A program made the translations under genes and the position numbers. This document shows, piece by piece, positions 28,231 to 37,455 of a stretch of 64,000 nt of DNA. The notes under the pieces were generated by a model. That model made no database searches. It was given only the letters and a program-made list of their open reading frames with translations, and had not been told where the DNA came from. The stretch's first letter is position 1. Every line of letters begins with the position of its first letter. The DNA is taken from assembly GCA_035604135.1 (NCBI GenBank), contig DATNJB010000006.1, positions 119,436 through 183,435 of the forward strand, in the 5' to 3' direction. The stretch is from Poindextera sp035604135 (GTDB lineage Bacteria > Pseudomonadota > Alphaproteobacteria > Caulobacterales > Caulobacteraceae).

Positions 28231-29721
28231 ATGCAGATCGAGTTTGTCGCCCCGAGCGACGCAGAGTCCGCCTCAGGCGCATGGGCGGGCGCGGTGTTCG
28301 AGGGGGGCGGTTTCTCCGCGGGCGCGGCCCGGTTCAACGGCGCGGCGGGCGCTGCGCTCGAACGCGCGCTGGCGGCCGGTCCGTTCAGCGGCGCGAAGGG
28401 CAAGTCGCTGGCGGTGGTCGCGCCCGCCGGGGTCGGGGTTTCGCACGCGCTGATGGTCGGCGTCGGGCCCGAGCCGGGATTCGACGAAACGGTCGCCGAG
28501 ATCGCCGCCGCCGAGGCCTACCAGGCGCTGAAAACGTGCGGCGCGGAGCTGCTCACGATCAACCTCGCCCAATCGTCACCGACAAAGTCGGCCCGCGCGG
28601 CGCTGGGCGTGAGTCTCGCGGCCTATCGGTTCGACCGCTACCGCACGAAGGAAAAGCCGGACGCCAATCCCACGATCAAGACCGTGCGGATCGTTGCCGA
28701 TGATCCAGCGGCGGCCAAGGCCGCGTTCGCGCCGCTGGCGGCGCTGGCCGACGGCGTCGCGTTCACGCGCGATCTGGTCTCGGAGCCGCCGAACGTCCTC
28801 TACCCTGAGGAATTCGCCCGCCGCGTGCAGGCGCTCGAACCGCTCGGCCTCGCCGTCGAGATCCTGGGCGAGGCGGAGATGGCCAAGCTGGGCATGAACC
28901 TGCTGCTCGCCGTCGGCGAGGGCAGCGCGCGCGAGAGCAAGCTCGCGGTCATTCAATGGAAGAACGGCGGCGACTCCGCCCCGCTCGCCTTCATCGGCAA
29001 GGGTGTCTGCTTCGACTCCGGCGGCATCAGCCTGAAACCGGCCGAGGGCATGGAGGAGATGAAATGGGACATGGGCGGCGCCGGGGCCGTCGCCGGCCTC
29101 ATGCATGTGCTGGCCAGCCGCAAGGCCAAGGTCAACGCCGTCGGCGTGCTGGGCCTAGTCGAGAACATGCCGGACGGCAAGGCCCAGCGGCCGAGCGATA
29201 TCGTGGTCTCGATGTCCGGGCAGACGGTCGAGGTCAACAACACCGACGCAGAGGGCCGGCTCGTGCTCGCCGATGCGCTCTGGTACGTGCAGGAACGGTT
29301 CAAGCCACGGTTGATGGTCGACCTCGCTACGCTCACGGGTGCGATGGTCGTTGCGCTCGGGCATGACGTCGCGGGCCTGTTCAGCAACGACGATGCGCTG
29401 GCCGACCAGTTGCTGAAGGCCGGCAAAGCCTCGCGCGACGAGCTCTGGCGCATGCCGATCGTCGAGAGTTACGACAAGAACCTCGACAGCCTGGCCGCCG
29501 ACATGAAGAACACCGGGCCAAGGCCCGGCGGCTCGATCACCGCGGCGCTGTTCCTCAAGCGGTTCGTCGGCGACGTCCCGTGGGCCCACCTCGACATCGC
29601 CGGCCTCGCCTGGCGCAAACCGCAGGTGGTCGCCACCACGCCAGAAGGTGCGAGCGGGTTCGGCGTGCGCCTGCTCGACCAGTTCGTCGCCGACAACCAC
29701 GAGCCTCAAAGGACGCGATGA
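28231..29721 (+). CDS. pepA: Leucyl aminopeptidase (M17, PepA)
   Basis: 496 residues. Cytoplasmic two-metal hexameric aminopeptidase. The catalytic C-terminal domain has FIGKGVCFDSGGISLKPA, MKWDMGGAGAV and the M17 signature NTDAEGRLVLADAL. The ATG at 28231 is supported by AGGAGA at 28219-28224, six bases before it; an upstream in-frame ATG is less likely. The stop overlaps holC by four bases; the pepA-holC pair is common in proteobacteria. Confidence 0.96.
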   Translation: MQIEFVAPSDAESASGAWAGAVFEGGGFSAGAARFNGAAGAALERALAAGPFSGAKGKSLAVVAPAGVGVSHALMVGVGPEPGFDETVAEIAAAEAYQALKTCGAELLTINLAQSSPTKSARAALGVSLAAYRFDRYRTKEKPDANPTIKTVRIVADDPAAAKAAFAPLAALADGVAFTRDLVSEPPNVLYPEEFARRVQALEPLGLAVEILGEAEMAKLGMNLLLAVGEGSARESKLAVIQWKNGGDSAPLAFIGKGVCFDSGGISLKPAEGMEEMKWDMGGAGAVAGLMHVLASRKAKVNAVGVLGLVENMPDGKAQRPSDIVVSMSGQTVEVNNTDAEGRLVLADALWYVQERFKPRLMVDLATLTGAMVVALGHDVAGLFSNDDALADQLLKAGKASRDELWRMPIVESYDKNLDSLAADMKNTGPRPGGSITAALFLKRFVGDVPWAHLDIAGLAWRKPQVVATTPEGASGFGVRLLDQFVADNHEPQRTR

Positions 29722-30179
29722 GCGCGGCCGCCTGCGAGATCTGGTTCTACCATCTGGAGCGCTCGGCGCTCGATCAAGTGCTGCCGGAGCTGCTCGAGAA
29801 GACGCTGGCGCGTGGCTGGCGCGCTCTCGTGCACGTGGCGGCCGAGGAGCGTATCGACCATCTGGACGGCTGGCTGTGGAGCTACCGCGATGACAGTTTC
29901 CTCGCCCACGGGACCGCGCGCGAGCCGATGGCCGAGCGGCAGCCGATCCTGCTCACCACCGAGGCGGAGAACCTCAATCACGCGCAGGCCCTGTTCCTGG
30001 TCGACGGGGCCGAGGCCGGGCCGCTCGATGGGTTCGAGCGCTGCGTTCTGTTGTTTGACGGCCGCGACGCGGAGGCGACCGCCCAGGCGCGAGAGCGCTG
30101 GCGGACCTTCCGTGACGCGGGGCACCCCGTGTCGTACTGGCGGCAGGGCGCAGAGCGCGGATGGGAGAAGCAGGCATGA
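29718..30179 (+). CDS. holC: DNA polymerase III chi subunit (HolC)
   Basis: 153 residues. Links the clamp loader to single-strand binding protein at the fork. Recognised by IWFYHLERSALDQVLPELLEKTLARGWRALV-type opening, HLDGWLWSYRDDSFLAHG and ERQPILLTTEAENLNHAQALFLVDG. The start is ATG at 29718, in an ATGA overlap with pepA; its stop overlaps the next gene in the same way. Confidence 0.93.
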   Translation: MSAAACEIWFYHLERSALDQVLPELLEKTLARGWRALVHVAAEERIDHLDGWLWSYRDDSFLAHGTAREPMAERQPILLTTEAENLNHAQALFLVDGAEAGPLDGFERCVLLFDGRDAEATAQARERWRTFRDAGHPVSYWRQGAERGWEKQA

Positions 30180-30538
30180 GCCCCAAGGCCGGTATGATCT
30201 TCGCCGCCGGCACCGCGCTCGCCGTGTTGGCCGGGCCGGCTGCGCGCCCGGAGCCCGCGACGCCCCTCGCGGCGCCGGCGCAGTCTTCAGCCCCGCCGCA
30301 ACCCCAGCCGATTCCGTACCCGACGACAGCCGTGGCATCTGACACCGGCGCCTGCGAGGCGAAGAATCTGGCATGGCTGGTCGGCAGGCCGCGTTCGGCG
30401 ATCCCCGTGCCGGTCTACCCCAGCCTCAGGCGTGTCTATTGCAGCACCTGCCTGGTCACCCAGGACTACATCCCTGGACGCACCGACATCGTATTCGACA
30501 CCGAGACGGGCATCGTCACTGCGGTCAAATGCGGCTAG
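30176..30538 (+). CDS. Exported protein resembling peptidase inhibitor family I78
   Basis: 120 residues. The N-terminus looks like a signal peptide (AGMIFAAGTALAVLAGPAA), followed by a Pro/Ala-rich linker to about residue 55. The C-terminal part (CEAKNLAWLVGRP ... DYIPGRTDIVFDTETG, VTAVKCG) resembles I78 inhibitors, which block chymotrypsin/subtilisin-type proteases. Cysteines at 60, 89, 92 and 119 could form two disulfides; the CSTC pair is unusual for the family. ATG at 30176 overlaps the holC stop (ATGA). It overlaps the ABC-F gene tail-to-tail by 14 bases. Family call by resemblance only. Confidence 0.65.
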   Translation: MSPKAGMIFAAGTALAVLAGPAARPEPATPLAAPAQSSAPPQPQPIPYPTTAVASDTGACEAKNLAWLVGRPRSAIPVPVYPSLRRVYCSTCLVTQDYIPGRTDIVFDTETGIVTAVKCG

Positions 30539-32390
30539 CCGCCGCCTGGCTCTGCTCATAGGCCTCGGCGGCCTCGATCCAGGCGGCTTCGGCGCGGTCC
30601 ACCGCGTCCTTCGCCTTCGCCCGCTGGCGGCCGAGGTCGGCAGCGCGGACAGGCTCGCGCCGGAAGAGCGCAGGGTCGGCGAGCGCTTTGTCGAGCTCTT
30701 CCGCCGCGCGGGCGGCGGCCGCCAGCGCCTGCTCGGCCGCCTCGAGCCGGTGACGGAGCGTGGAGAGGCTGATCGCCGGCGCGGGCTGCGCCGGCGCGTC
30801 GACCGGCCTTGGCCCCCGCGCGGCGAGCCGCGCCTGGTCGAGCACGAGCTTGGCATAGTCCTCTAGGTCGCCGTCGAACGGGCGGATGGTCCCGTCCGCC
30901 GTCAGCCACAGCCGATCGGCGACCAGCTCCATGAGCGAACGGTCGTGGGTGATCAGCAGGACCGCGCCCTCGTAGTCGTTCAGCGCGTCCAGCAGCGCCC
31001 GGCGGCTGTCGATGTCGAGGTGGTTGGTCGGCTCGTCGAGGATCAAGAGGTGCGGCGCTTCACGCGCGACGAGGTTGAGCAGCAGCCGCGCCCGTTCGCC
31101 GCCCGAGAGATCGGCGACTGTCGTCTCCGCCTTGTCTCGGCCCATGCCGAACTGGGCGATCCGCGAGCGGTGTTGCGCCTCGGTCAGCTCCGGCAGCGCG
31201 CGCCGGATGATCGTGAGCGGCGTGTCGACGGGATCGAGCGCCTCGATCTGGTGCTGGTGGAACCAGGCGACCTTCATCCGCTGCGCCCGGTGCACGCGTC
31301 CGGCGGCGAGCGGCAGCGCGTCGGCGAGGAGCTTGGCGAAGGTCGACTTGCCCGCGCCATTGACGCCCAAGAGGCCGATGCGGTCGTCGACGTCGAAGCG
31401 GAGGTTCAGGGCCTTCAGCACCGGCGGCCCGCCGTAGCCCACCGCTGCGCCCTCGAGGCGTAGGAGCGGCGGTGCCAGCCGCCGGGCGGGGGAGGGGATG
31501 CGGAACGGCGCTGTATGCTCGGCGATCACCGGCGGGATCACCGGCAGCTTGGCGATCATCTTCAGTCGGGATTGGGCCTGCGTCGCCTTCGACGCCTTGT
31601 AGCGAAAGCGGTCGACGAACGACTGCATGTGCGCCCGCCGGGCCTCGATCTTCACTCGCGTGGCCTCCTGCAGGCGCAGCTTCTCCCCTCGCTCACGCTC
31701 GAAGGCGTCGTAGCCGCCCGAGTAGAGGTCGAGCTTCTGGTCGTTCAGATGCAGGATGTGCTCGACCGAGCGGTTCAGAATCTCGCGGTCGTGGCTGATG
31801 ACGATCGCCGTCTTCGGGTACTTGCGCAGCCTCGCTTCCAACCAGAGCGCGCCCTCGAGATCGAGGTAGTTGGTCGGCTCGTCCAGCAAGAGCAGGTCCG
31901 GCTCGGCGAAGAGCGCCGCGGCCAGCGCCACGCGCATGCGCCAGCCGCCGGAGAACTCAGCCATTGGCCGGGTCAGATCGGGGTTCGAGAACCCGAGTCC
32001 GTGCAGGATTTCCGCCGCGCGCGAGGGGGCGCGGTCGGCGTCGATCTCGGTGAGCCGCGCGTAGACCTCGCCCAGGCGCTCGGGCGGGCCGGTGTCCAAC
32101 GCCGCCATCAGCCTCGCCCTCTCGACGTCGGCCGCGAGGACGGTGTCCATCAGCGCAACCGGGCTCGCAGGATGCTCCTGGTCGACGGAGCCGATGCGGG
32201 CGGCCTTCGGCAAGGCGATCTCGCCGCCGCCGGGCTCGAGCTCGCCCTTGATCAGGCGAAAGAGGGTGGTCTTGCCGGCGCCGTTGCGCCCCACCAGCCC
32301 TACCTTGTGGCCGCGGGGCAGGAAGACGCTGGCGGAATCGAAGAAGCGGCGGCCGTAGGCGTCGAAGACAAGGTCGGTGATGCGAAGCAT
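30525..32390 (-). CDS. ABC-F family ATPase (Uup/YheS-like)
   Basis: 621 residues. Two ATP-binding cassettes without membrane helices: Walker A GRNGAGKTTL and GVNGAGKSTF, signatures EFSGGWRMRVALA and LSGGERARLLL, Walker B LLLLDEPTNYLD and LLILDEPTNHLD. The linker between them has the ABC-F pattern (RVKIEARRAHMQSFVDRFRYK). A C-terminal coiled coil (about 545-621) is present. ABC-F proteins act on the ribosome, relieving stalls or antibiotic block. The ATG at 32390 is preferred because homologues begin MLRITDLV; an upstream in-frame ATG adds 25 residues. Confidence 0.92.
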   Translation of the reverse strand: MLRITDLVFDAYGRRFFDSASVFLPRGHKVGLVGRNGAGKTTLFRLIKGELEPGGGEIALPKAARIGSVDQEHPASPVALMDTVLAADVERARLMAALDTGPPERLGEVYARLTEIDADRAPSRAAEILHGLGFSNPDLTRPMAEFSGGWRMRVALAAALFAEPDLLLLDEPTNYLDLEGALWLEARLRKYPKTAIVISHDREILNRSVEHILHLNDQKLDLYSGGYDAFERERGEKLRLQEATRVKIEARRAHMQSFVDRFRYKASKATQAQSRLKMIAKLPVIPPVIAEHTAPFRIPSPARRLAPPLLRLEGAAVGYGGPPVLKALNLRFDVDDRIGLLGVNGAGKSTFAKLLADALPLAAGRVHRAQRMKVAWFHQHQIEALDPVDTPLTIIRRALPELTEAQHRSRIAQFGMGRDKAETTVADLSGGERARLLLNLVAREAPHLLILDEPTNHLDIDSRRALLDALNDYEGAVLLITHDRSLMELVADRLWLTADGTIRPFDGDLEDYAKLVLDQARLAARGPRPVDAPAQPAPAISLSTLRHRLEAAEQALAAAARAAEELDKALADPALFRREPVRAADLGRQRAKAKDAVDRAEAAWIEAAEAYEQSQAAASRI

Positions 32391-32555
32391 GGAAAGCGCT
32401 CTAAAGGGAAAAGGGCGTGCGGGAACAGCGACGGCGCGCGGGGCCGGCAGGCCCAGGCGCCGCATGCGGGCTCTCGCCCGCGGAGCGCGGGCGCTAATGC
32501 GTCAGTCTGCTTCCAGCCGTCCGTTGCATCTTCAGACCGTCTTGCCTCGTCCGCC

Positions 32556-32583
32556 TTGGCGACGCGGACGCGCATGGTTATAA
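32556..32583 (+). promoter_or_regulatory. Candidate ndk promoter
   Basis: TTGGCG at 32556-32561, 16 bases, then TTATAA at 32578-32583, one of the best -35/-10 pairs in the window. It lies 54 bases before the ndk start, in the 247-bp gap to the divergent ABC-F gene. By eye only. Confidence 0.45.
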
Positions 32584-32637
32584 GCCGCCACCCCCAGGGT
32601 TTCCAATCCCCACTCAACGCGAGAACGGCGGCCGTCC

Positions 32638-33057
32638 ATGACCGAGCGCACCCTGTCGATCATCAAGCCGGACGCCACGCGCCGAAACCTGACCGGCAAG
32701 ATCAACGCCGTCATCGAGGACGCGGGCCTGCGCATCGTCGCGCAGCGCCGCATCCGCATGACGCCAGGACAGGCGCGCGCCTTCTACGACGTGCACAAGG
32801 ACAAGCCGTTCTTCAACGATCTGGTCGAGTTGATGACGTCGGGGCCTGTCGTAGTACAGGTGCTGGAAGGCGAGAACGCCATCGCCCGCTATCGCGAGGT
32901 GATGGGAGCGACCAACCCCGCCAACGCAGCGCCCGGCACGATCCGCGCGCTCTACGCCGAGAGCTTCACCGGCAACTCTGTGCACGGCTCGGATAGCGTC
33001 GAGAACGCCAAGGCCGAGATCGCCCAGTTCTTCACACCGGATCAGATCGTCGGCTGA
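32638..33057 (+). CDS. ndk: Nucleoside diphosphate kinase
   Basis: 139 residues. Balances NTP pools by transferring phosphate through an active-site histidine, His116 in GNSVHGSDS. Begins TERTLSIIKPDATRRNLTGKI; ends IAQFFTPDQIVG. Followed 22 bases later by purN, so the two are probably co-transcribed. Confidence 0.98.
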   Translation: MTERTLSIIKPDATRRNLTGKINAVIEDAGLRIVAQRRIRMTPGQARAFYDVHKDKPFFNDLVELMTSGPVVVQVLEGENAIARYREVMGATNPANAAPGTIRALYAESFTGNSVHGSDSVENAKAEIAQFFTPDQIVG

Positions 33058-33079
33058 TCGCTGGCGGGAGGGCGGACGG

Positions 33080-33682
33080 ATGCTCCGGCTCGGCTTTCTG
33101 GCCTCCCACAACGGCGCCAGCATGCGCGCGATCGTTCAGGCGATCGAGGCCGGGGACCTCGACGCCCAGGCGGCGGTCGCGATCAGCAACAACGCCGATG
33201 CGGCGGCGCTCGACTTCGCCCGCGAGCACGGCCTGCGCGTGGAGCACATCAGCAAGACCACCAGCGGCTCGGACGAGGCGGCGGACGCAGCGATCCGGGC
33301 GGCCCTGAGCGACGCCGGCGCCGATATGGCCGTGCTCTCCGGCTATCTGCGCATGGTCGGGCCGCTCACCCTGGAGCGCTTTCGCGGCCGCATTCTGAAT
33401 GTGCACCCCGCGCTGTTGCCCAAGTACGGTGGCAGGGGGATGTACGGCCGTTTCGTGCACGAGGCGGTTCTGGCCGCGAAGGACACGGTGAGCGGCGCTT
33501 CGGTCCACGTCGTCGACGAGGTCTACGACCACGGACCGGTGATCGGCCAGAAGACCGTCCCGGTCCACCCAGACGACACGGCCGAAACGCTCGCGGCGCG
33601 CGTGGTGGCGATCGAGGGCGGGCTGTTTGTCGAGACGCTGCGCCAGATCGCCGCCCGTGGCGGCGTGGTCTTGCCGGGCTAG
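33080..33682 (+). CDS. purN: Phosphoribosylglycinamide formyltransferase (PurN)
   Basis: 200 residues. Transfers a formyl group from 10-formyl-tetrahydrofolate in purine synthesis. Catalytic Asn and His in LNVHPALLPKYGG, Asp in VVDEVYDHGPVIGQ. The N-terminus LGFLASHNGASM has SHNGAS where most enzymes read SGxGSN, and the loop GRGMYGRFVHEAVL is of the GM(H/Y)G type. Unlike the common purMN operon, purN here faces purM; the two TAG stops share the palindrome CTAG at 33679-33682. Confidence 0.92.
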   Translation: MLRLGFLASHNGASMRAIVQAIEAGDLDAQAAVAISNNADAAALDFAREHGLRVEHISKTTSGSDEAADAAIRAALSDAGADMAVLSGYLRMVGPLTLERFRGRILNVHPALLPKYGGRGMYGRFVHEAVLAAKDTVSGASVHVVDEVYDHGPVIGQKTVPVHPDDTAETLAARVVAIEGGLFVETLRQIAARGGVVLPG

Positions 33683-34704
33683 GCGGCCGTCAGCGCGCCG
33701 CAGACGAAGGCGGTCTCGCCCGCCGCGCTGAGCGCTGCCAGCGCCCGTTCGGCATTTTCGGGCTTGACGATCAGCACCATCCCAACGCCGCAGTTGAAGG
33801 TGCGGCGGAGCTCGGCGTCGGCGATGCCGGCTGCGCCTTGCATCCACGCGAACACGGCCGGCAGGGGCCAGGCGTTCCAGTCGAAGCGGGGCGCAAGGCC
33901 GGCTGCGATGGCCCGCGGTGGGTTGTCGATCAGTCCCCCGCCGGTGATGTGCGCGGCGCCTTCGATCAGACCCTGTTTGATCAATGGCAGCACGCTCTTC
34001 ACGTAGATGCGCGTGGGCGTCATGAGCGCCTCGGCCAGCGAACGGGATGGATCGAACGGCGCTGGCGCGTCCCACGCCAAGCCCGTGCGCTCGACGATCT
34101 TACGGATCAGCGAATAGCCGTTCGAATGCGGGCCGGAGGAGGCCAGCCCGATCAACACCGCGCCGGCGGCCTGGCGCTCGAGCCTTGGCAGGACCGCACG
34201 GCGCTCGACAGCCCCGAGGGCGAATCCGGCGAGGTCGTAGTCGCCTTCCGCGTACATGCCGGGCATCTCCGCCGTCTCGCCGCCGACGAGCGCACAGCCG
34301 GCCTCCTTGCACCCCTCGGCAATCCCGGCGACGACGCGCCGCCCGGCTTCGACGTCGAGCTTGCCAATGGCGTAGTAGTCGAGGAACAGCAGGGGCTCGG
34401 CGCCCTGGGCCAGAAGATCGTTGACGCACATGGCCACCAGGTCGATGCCGACCGTATCGTGCAAGCCTGTCTCGATCGCGACCTTCAGCTTCGTGCCGCA
34501 GCCGTCGGTCGTGGTGACCAAGAGCGGGTCGGCGTAGCCGGCGGCCTTGAGGTCGAACAGGGCGCCGAATCCGCCCAGATCAGCGTCCGCGCCAGCCCGG
34601 CGTGTTGCCTTGGCAAGCGGCTTGATCGCTTCGACCAGCGCCGCACCCGCGTCGATATCGACGCCGGCGTCCGCGTAAGTTAGGCCGTTCGGCCGCTCGG
34701 TCAT
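33679..34704 (-). CDS. purM: Phosphoribosylformylglycinamidine cyclo-ligase (PurM)
   Basis: 341 residues. ATP-dependent ring closure to aminoimidazole ribotide. Recognised by LTYADAGVDIDAGAALVE, TDGCGTKLKVA, DLVAMCVNDLLAQGAEPLLFLDYYA, GGETAEMPGMY, SSGPHSNGYSLIRKI and HITGGGLIDNPPR. The ATG at 34704 matches the usual N-terminus; the open frame upstream runs through the divergent rnd gene and is spurious. Convergent with purN. Confidence 0.97.
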   Translation of the reverse strand: MTERPNGLTYADAGVDIDAGAALVEAIKPLAKATRRAGADADLGGFGALFDLKAAGYADPLLVTTTDGCGTKLKVAIETGLHDTVGIDLVAMCVNDLLAQGAEPLLFLDYYAIGKLDVEAGRRVVAGIAEGCKEAGCALVGGETAEMPGMYAEGDYDLAGFALGAVERRAVLPRLERQAAGAVLIGLASSGPHSNGYSLIRKIVERTGLAWDAPAPFDPSRSLAEALMTPTRIYVKSVLPLIKQGLIEGAAHITGGGLIDNPPRAIAAGLAPRFDWNAWPLPAVFAWMQGAAGIADAELRRTFNCGVGMVLIVKPENAERALAALSAAGETAFVCGALTAA

Positions 34705-34761
34705 CTGCGGGCTCTCGCACTTCGGCGGAACGGGCCTTGGCCAGGCCCCGAGTCGCCGCGC

Positions 34762-34767
34762 TATAGC
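34762..34767 (+). promoter_or_regulatory. Candidate -10 box of rnd, implying a leaderless transcript
   Basis: GCTATAGC contains TATAGC at 34762-34767, only six bases before the rnd ATG at 34774. A weak -35, TTGGCC at 34737-34742, lies 19 bases upstream. If this box is used, transcription would begin at or next to the A of the ATG. No Shine-Dalgarno is visible before that ATG, which fits a leaderless message. Confidence 0.35.
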
Positions 34768-34773
34768 TAACCG

Positions 34774-35949
34774 ATGACGCCAATCACCACCACCGCCGCG
34801 CTGGACGCCTTCTGCCGGCGCATTGCGGACGCGCCGTTCGCCGCCGTCGACACCGAATTCATGCGCGAGACCACCTATTGGCCGAAGCTCTGCCTGGTGC
34901 AGGTCGCCAGCCCCGAGGAGGGCGCGGTCATCGACCCGCTGGCAGAGGGAATGGATCTGGCGCCGCTCCTCGGCCTCTTGGCCAACGAGCGGGTGGAGAA
35001 GGTCTTTCACGCCGCCCGCCAGGACGTCGAGATCTTCGCCTACCTGGGCGTTCTCCCGCGACCGCTGTTCGACACCCAGATCGCGGCGATGGCGGCTGGC
35101 TTCGGCGAGCAGGTGGCCTACGACGCGCTGGTGCGTCAGATGCTGAAGATCGGCTTGGACAAATCGAGCCGGTTCACCGACTGGGCCAGGCGCCCGCTGA
35201 GCCAGGCGCAGCTGGACTACGCCCTTGCCGACGTAACGCACCTGGCGGCCGTCTATCCCCTGCTGCGCGATCGCCTGGCGGCCGAGGGGCGTCTCGCCTG
35301 GGTGACCGAAGAAATGACGGGCCTGATCGATCCGGCCAACTACGACATCGATCCCGAGAAGGCCTGGCGGCGCCTGAAACCTCGCAAGTTCACGACCAAA
35401 TACCTGGCGGTGCTGCGCGGCGTCGCCGCTTGGCGCGAACAGACGGCGCAGACGCGCGACCAGCCGCGCGGCCGCATCCTGAAGGACGACGCGATCGACG
35501 AGATCGCCACCCAGCTGCCGACCGACGCTGACGCGCTCGGCCGGCTGCGCTCACTACCGAAGGGTTTCTCCACCTCGCGCTTCGGCGGCGAGATCGTCGA
35601 GGCCGTCAGGGCGGCGCTGGAGGACGCGGACGCCTATGCGCCGGTCATCGAGCGCAAAATCACGCCGTCCAACCCGGCTTCCGGGGCGATCGTCGAACTG
35701 CTCAAGGTGCTGCTCAAGGCCCGGTCCGAGGACGCGGGCGTGGCGTCCAAGCTGATCGCAACGGTCGCCGACCTCGAACAGATCGCCGGCGACGACGCGG
35801 CCGACGTCTCAGCGCTGCGCGGCTGGCGGCGGGAGGCCTTCGGCGCCGATGCGCTCAAGCTCAAGCGTGGCGAGCTTGCGCTGGTGCTCGACGGCGCCCG
35901 CGTGCGGGTGGTCGAGGTGCGAAGGGCGCCTAGGCCGGAGTCGGCTTGA
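34774..35949 (+). CDS. rnd: Ribonuclease D
   Basis: 391 residues. 3'-5' exoribonuclease for tRNA 3' maturation. DEDDy catalytic set: FAAVDTEFMRETTYWPKL (Asp, Glu), FHAARQDVEIF (Asp), LDYALADVTHLAAVY (Tyr and Asp). An HRDC domain follows at about residues 210-290 (LRGVAAWREQTAQTRDQPRGRILKDDAI). Divergent from purM across only 69 bases and convergent with ppx. Confidence 0.95.
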   Translation: MTPITTTAALDAFCRRIADAPFAAVDTEFMRETTYWPKLCLVQVASPEEGAVIDPLAEGMDLAPLLGLLANERVEKVFHAARQDVEIFAYLGVLPRPLFDTQIAAMAAGFGEQVAYDALVRQMLKIGLDKSSRFTDWARRPLSQAQLDYALADVTHLAAVYPLLRDRLAAEGRLAWVTEEMTGLIDPANYDIDPEKAWRRLKPRKFTTKYLAVLRGVAAWREQTAQTRDQPRGRILKDDAIDEIATQLPTDADALGRLRSLPKGFSTSRFGGEIVEAVRAALEDADAYAPVIERKITPSNPASGAIVELLKVLLKARSEDAGVASKLIATVADLEQIAGDDAADVSALRGWRREAFGADALKLKRGELALVLDGARVRVVEVRRAPRPESA

Positions 35950-35961
35950 ACGCCGCGCGCC

Positions 35962-37455
35962 CTAGCGGCCGATTTTCAGGCCGAGCTCCAGGCGGTCGGC
36001 AAGTTGGGCGGCGCGCTTCGCGGTCTGCTCGCCGAGCAGCATGTCGGCCCAACGGCCGTCGGCGGTGAGCGCCAGCGCGTCGCCGGCTACCGCGAGCTTC
36101 GAGCGGCTGAGCAGTTCGCCGCTGCGGCCCGAAAGATCGCATCCGAGCCGCATCGCCGCACCGAGCGCCAGCGCGCGCTCCAGGCGCTCGTCGGTGAGGA
36201 TGCGGCCGAGAATGCGCGGCTGCGGCGGGCTGGGCGAGGCCGTGTGGCGGGCGAACAGCGCGGTTGCGAGGAAGGTCCGCTCGGCATGGTTCATGCCGGC
36301 GATCGGGGCGCGCAGCACCTGCTCGAACACCAGGTCGGCGCGGTGGTCGGGGTGCAGACGCGCGCCGAGGTCGGCGAGCCGGGCCGCGGCGGCGATGAGC
36401 GTCGGGTCCCGCTCGCCGAATACCGGCGCCAACGCCGAGAACACCGGGTTTAGCCAGGCTTCCAACGCCGGCCCGATGTCCTCGCTGACCCCTTGCCGCG
36501 CCCCCAGCGCCGCGCAGCCTTCGATCAGCGGGTCCAGCGCCCGGGTGCGGCCGGGCATGGAGTTGAGCAACAGCCCCTCGCGCAGGCCGAAGGCGGAAAT
36601 GGAGATGCGCTTCAGCCCCAACCGCTCAATCATGCCTTCCAGCACGACGGCGGCGTAGGGGATAGTGTCGAGCCGGCGCTTTGAGACGCCCTCGATGCGC
36701 TCGAGCGAGCTTTTCGACTGGCGCGCGATGAAGCGGGCCGCTTCGAGCGCGGCGCCAGCCGGTATCTCGTACTGGTGCACGATCTGCAGCGGGTAGTCGG
36801 CCAGCCGCATTTGCAAGAGGCCAAGGTTTCGCCAGCCGCCACCCACGGCATAGAGCGTCTCGGCTGAGAAGGTCGCGCGTGCGCCGTCAAGAATCTTCGC
36901 CGTCTTCGATCGCGCGCGGCCGAGGTCGAAGCCGTCCGTCCCGCGGAGCGCGAAGGCGCCCAGCGGCAGGCTGACGCCCTTGGCGGGGGTCCCGTCCGCA
37001 ACCCGGACGAGCTCGAGGCTCGAGCCGCCTAGGTCGCCGACCACGCCGTCGGCGTCCGGCTGGCCGGCGAGAACGCCGAGCGCCGCGTAGCGCGCCTCTT
37101 CCTCGCCGGTGAGCACGCGGACGCTTAAGCCCGCCTCCTTCTTGAGCCGGCGGACGAAAGCCGGGCCGTCGGACGCCTCGCGCACGGCGGCGGTGGCGAC
37201 GACGAACACCTCGGTGGGCTGGGCGGCCTCGAGCACCGCCTTGAACCGCTTCAGTGCGACCAGCGCCTGCTCGACGCCGTCGGGCGCCAGCCGGCCCGTC
37301 TCGGCCAGGTCGGCGCCGAGGCCGGCGAGCACCTTCTCGTTGAAGACGGTCCAGATCGCCCGGCCCTCCAGCCGGTACATGACCAGGCGGACCGAGTTGG
37401 AGCCGATATCGATGACCGCGGCGTCGCGCGGGGGTCTAGCGTCGGGCGCCGACAT
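35962..37455 (-). CDS. ppx: Exopolyphosphatase / Ppx-GppA phosphatase
   Basis: 497 residues. Hydrolyses polyphosphate (or pppGpp) from the chain end. Actin-like ATPase fold: phosphate loop AVIDIGSNSVRLVMY, VVATAAVREASDG, GEEEARYAALGV, and GVVGDLGGSSLELV. A C-terminal HD-like helical region follows after about residue 320. Its start lies 20 bases inside ppk1, so synthesis and breakdown of polyphosphate are translationally linked. The GTG/ATG opening MSAPDARPP is taken as is. Confidence 0.93.
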   Translation of the reverse strand: MSAPDARPPRDAAVIDIGSNSVRLVMYRLEGRAIWTVFNEKVLAGLGADLAETGRLAPDGVEQALVALKRFKAVLEAAQPTEVFVVATAAVREASDGPAFVRRLKKEAGLSVRVLTGEEEARYAALGVLAGQPDADGVVGDLGGSSLELVRVADGTPAKGVSLPLGAFALRGTDGFDLGRARSKTAKILDGARATFSAETLYAVGGGWRNLGLLQMRLADYPLQIVHQYEIPAGAALEAARFIARQSKSSLERIEGVSKRRLDTIPYAAVVLEGMIERLGLKRISISAFGLREGLLLNSMPGRTRALDPLIEGCAALGARQGVSEDIGPALEAWLNPVFSALAPVFGERDPTLIAAAARLADLGARLHPDHRADLVFEQVLRAPIAGMNHAERTFLATALFARHTASPSPPQPRILGRILTDERLERALALGAAMRLGCDLSGRSGELLSRSKLAVAGDALALTADGRWADMLLGEQTAKRAAQLADRLELGLKIGR

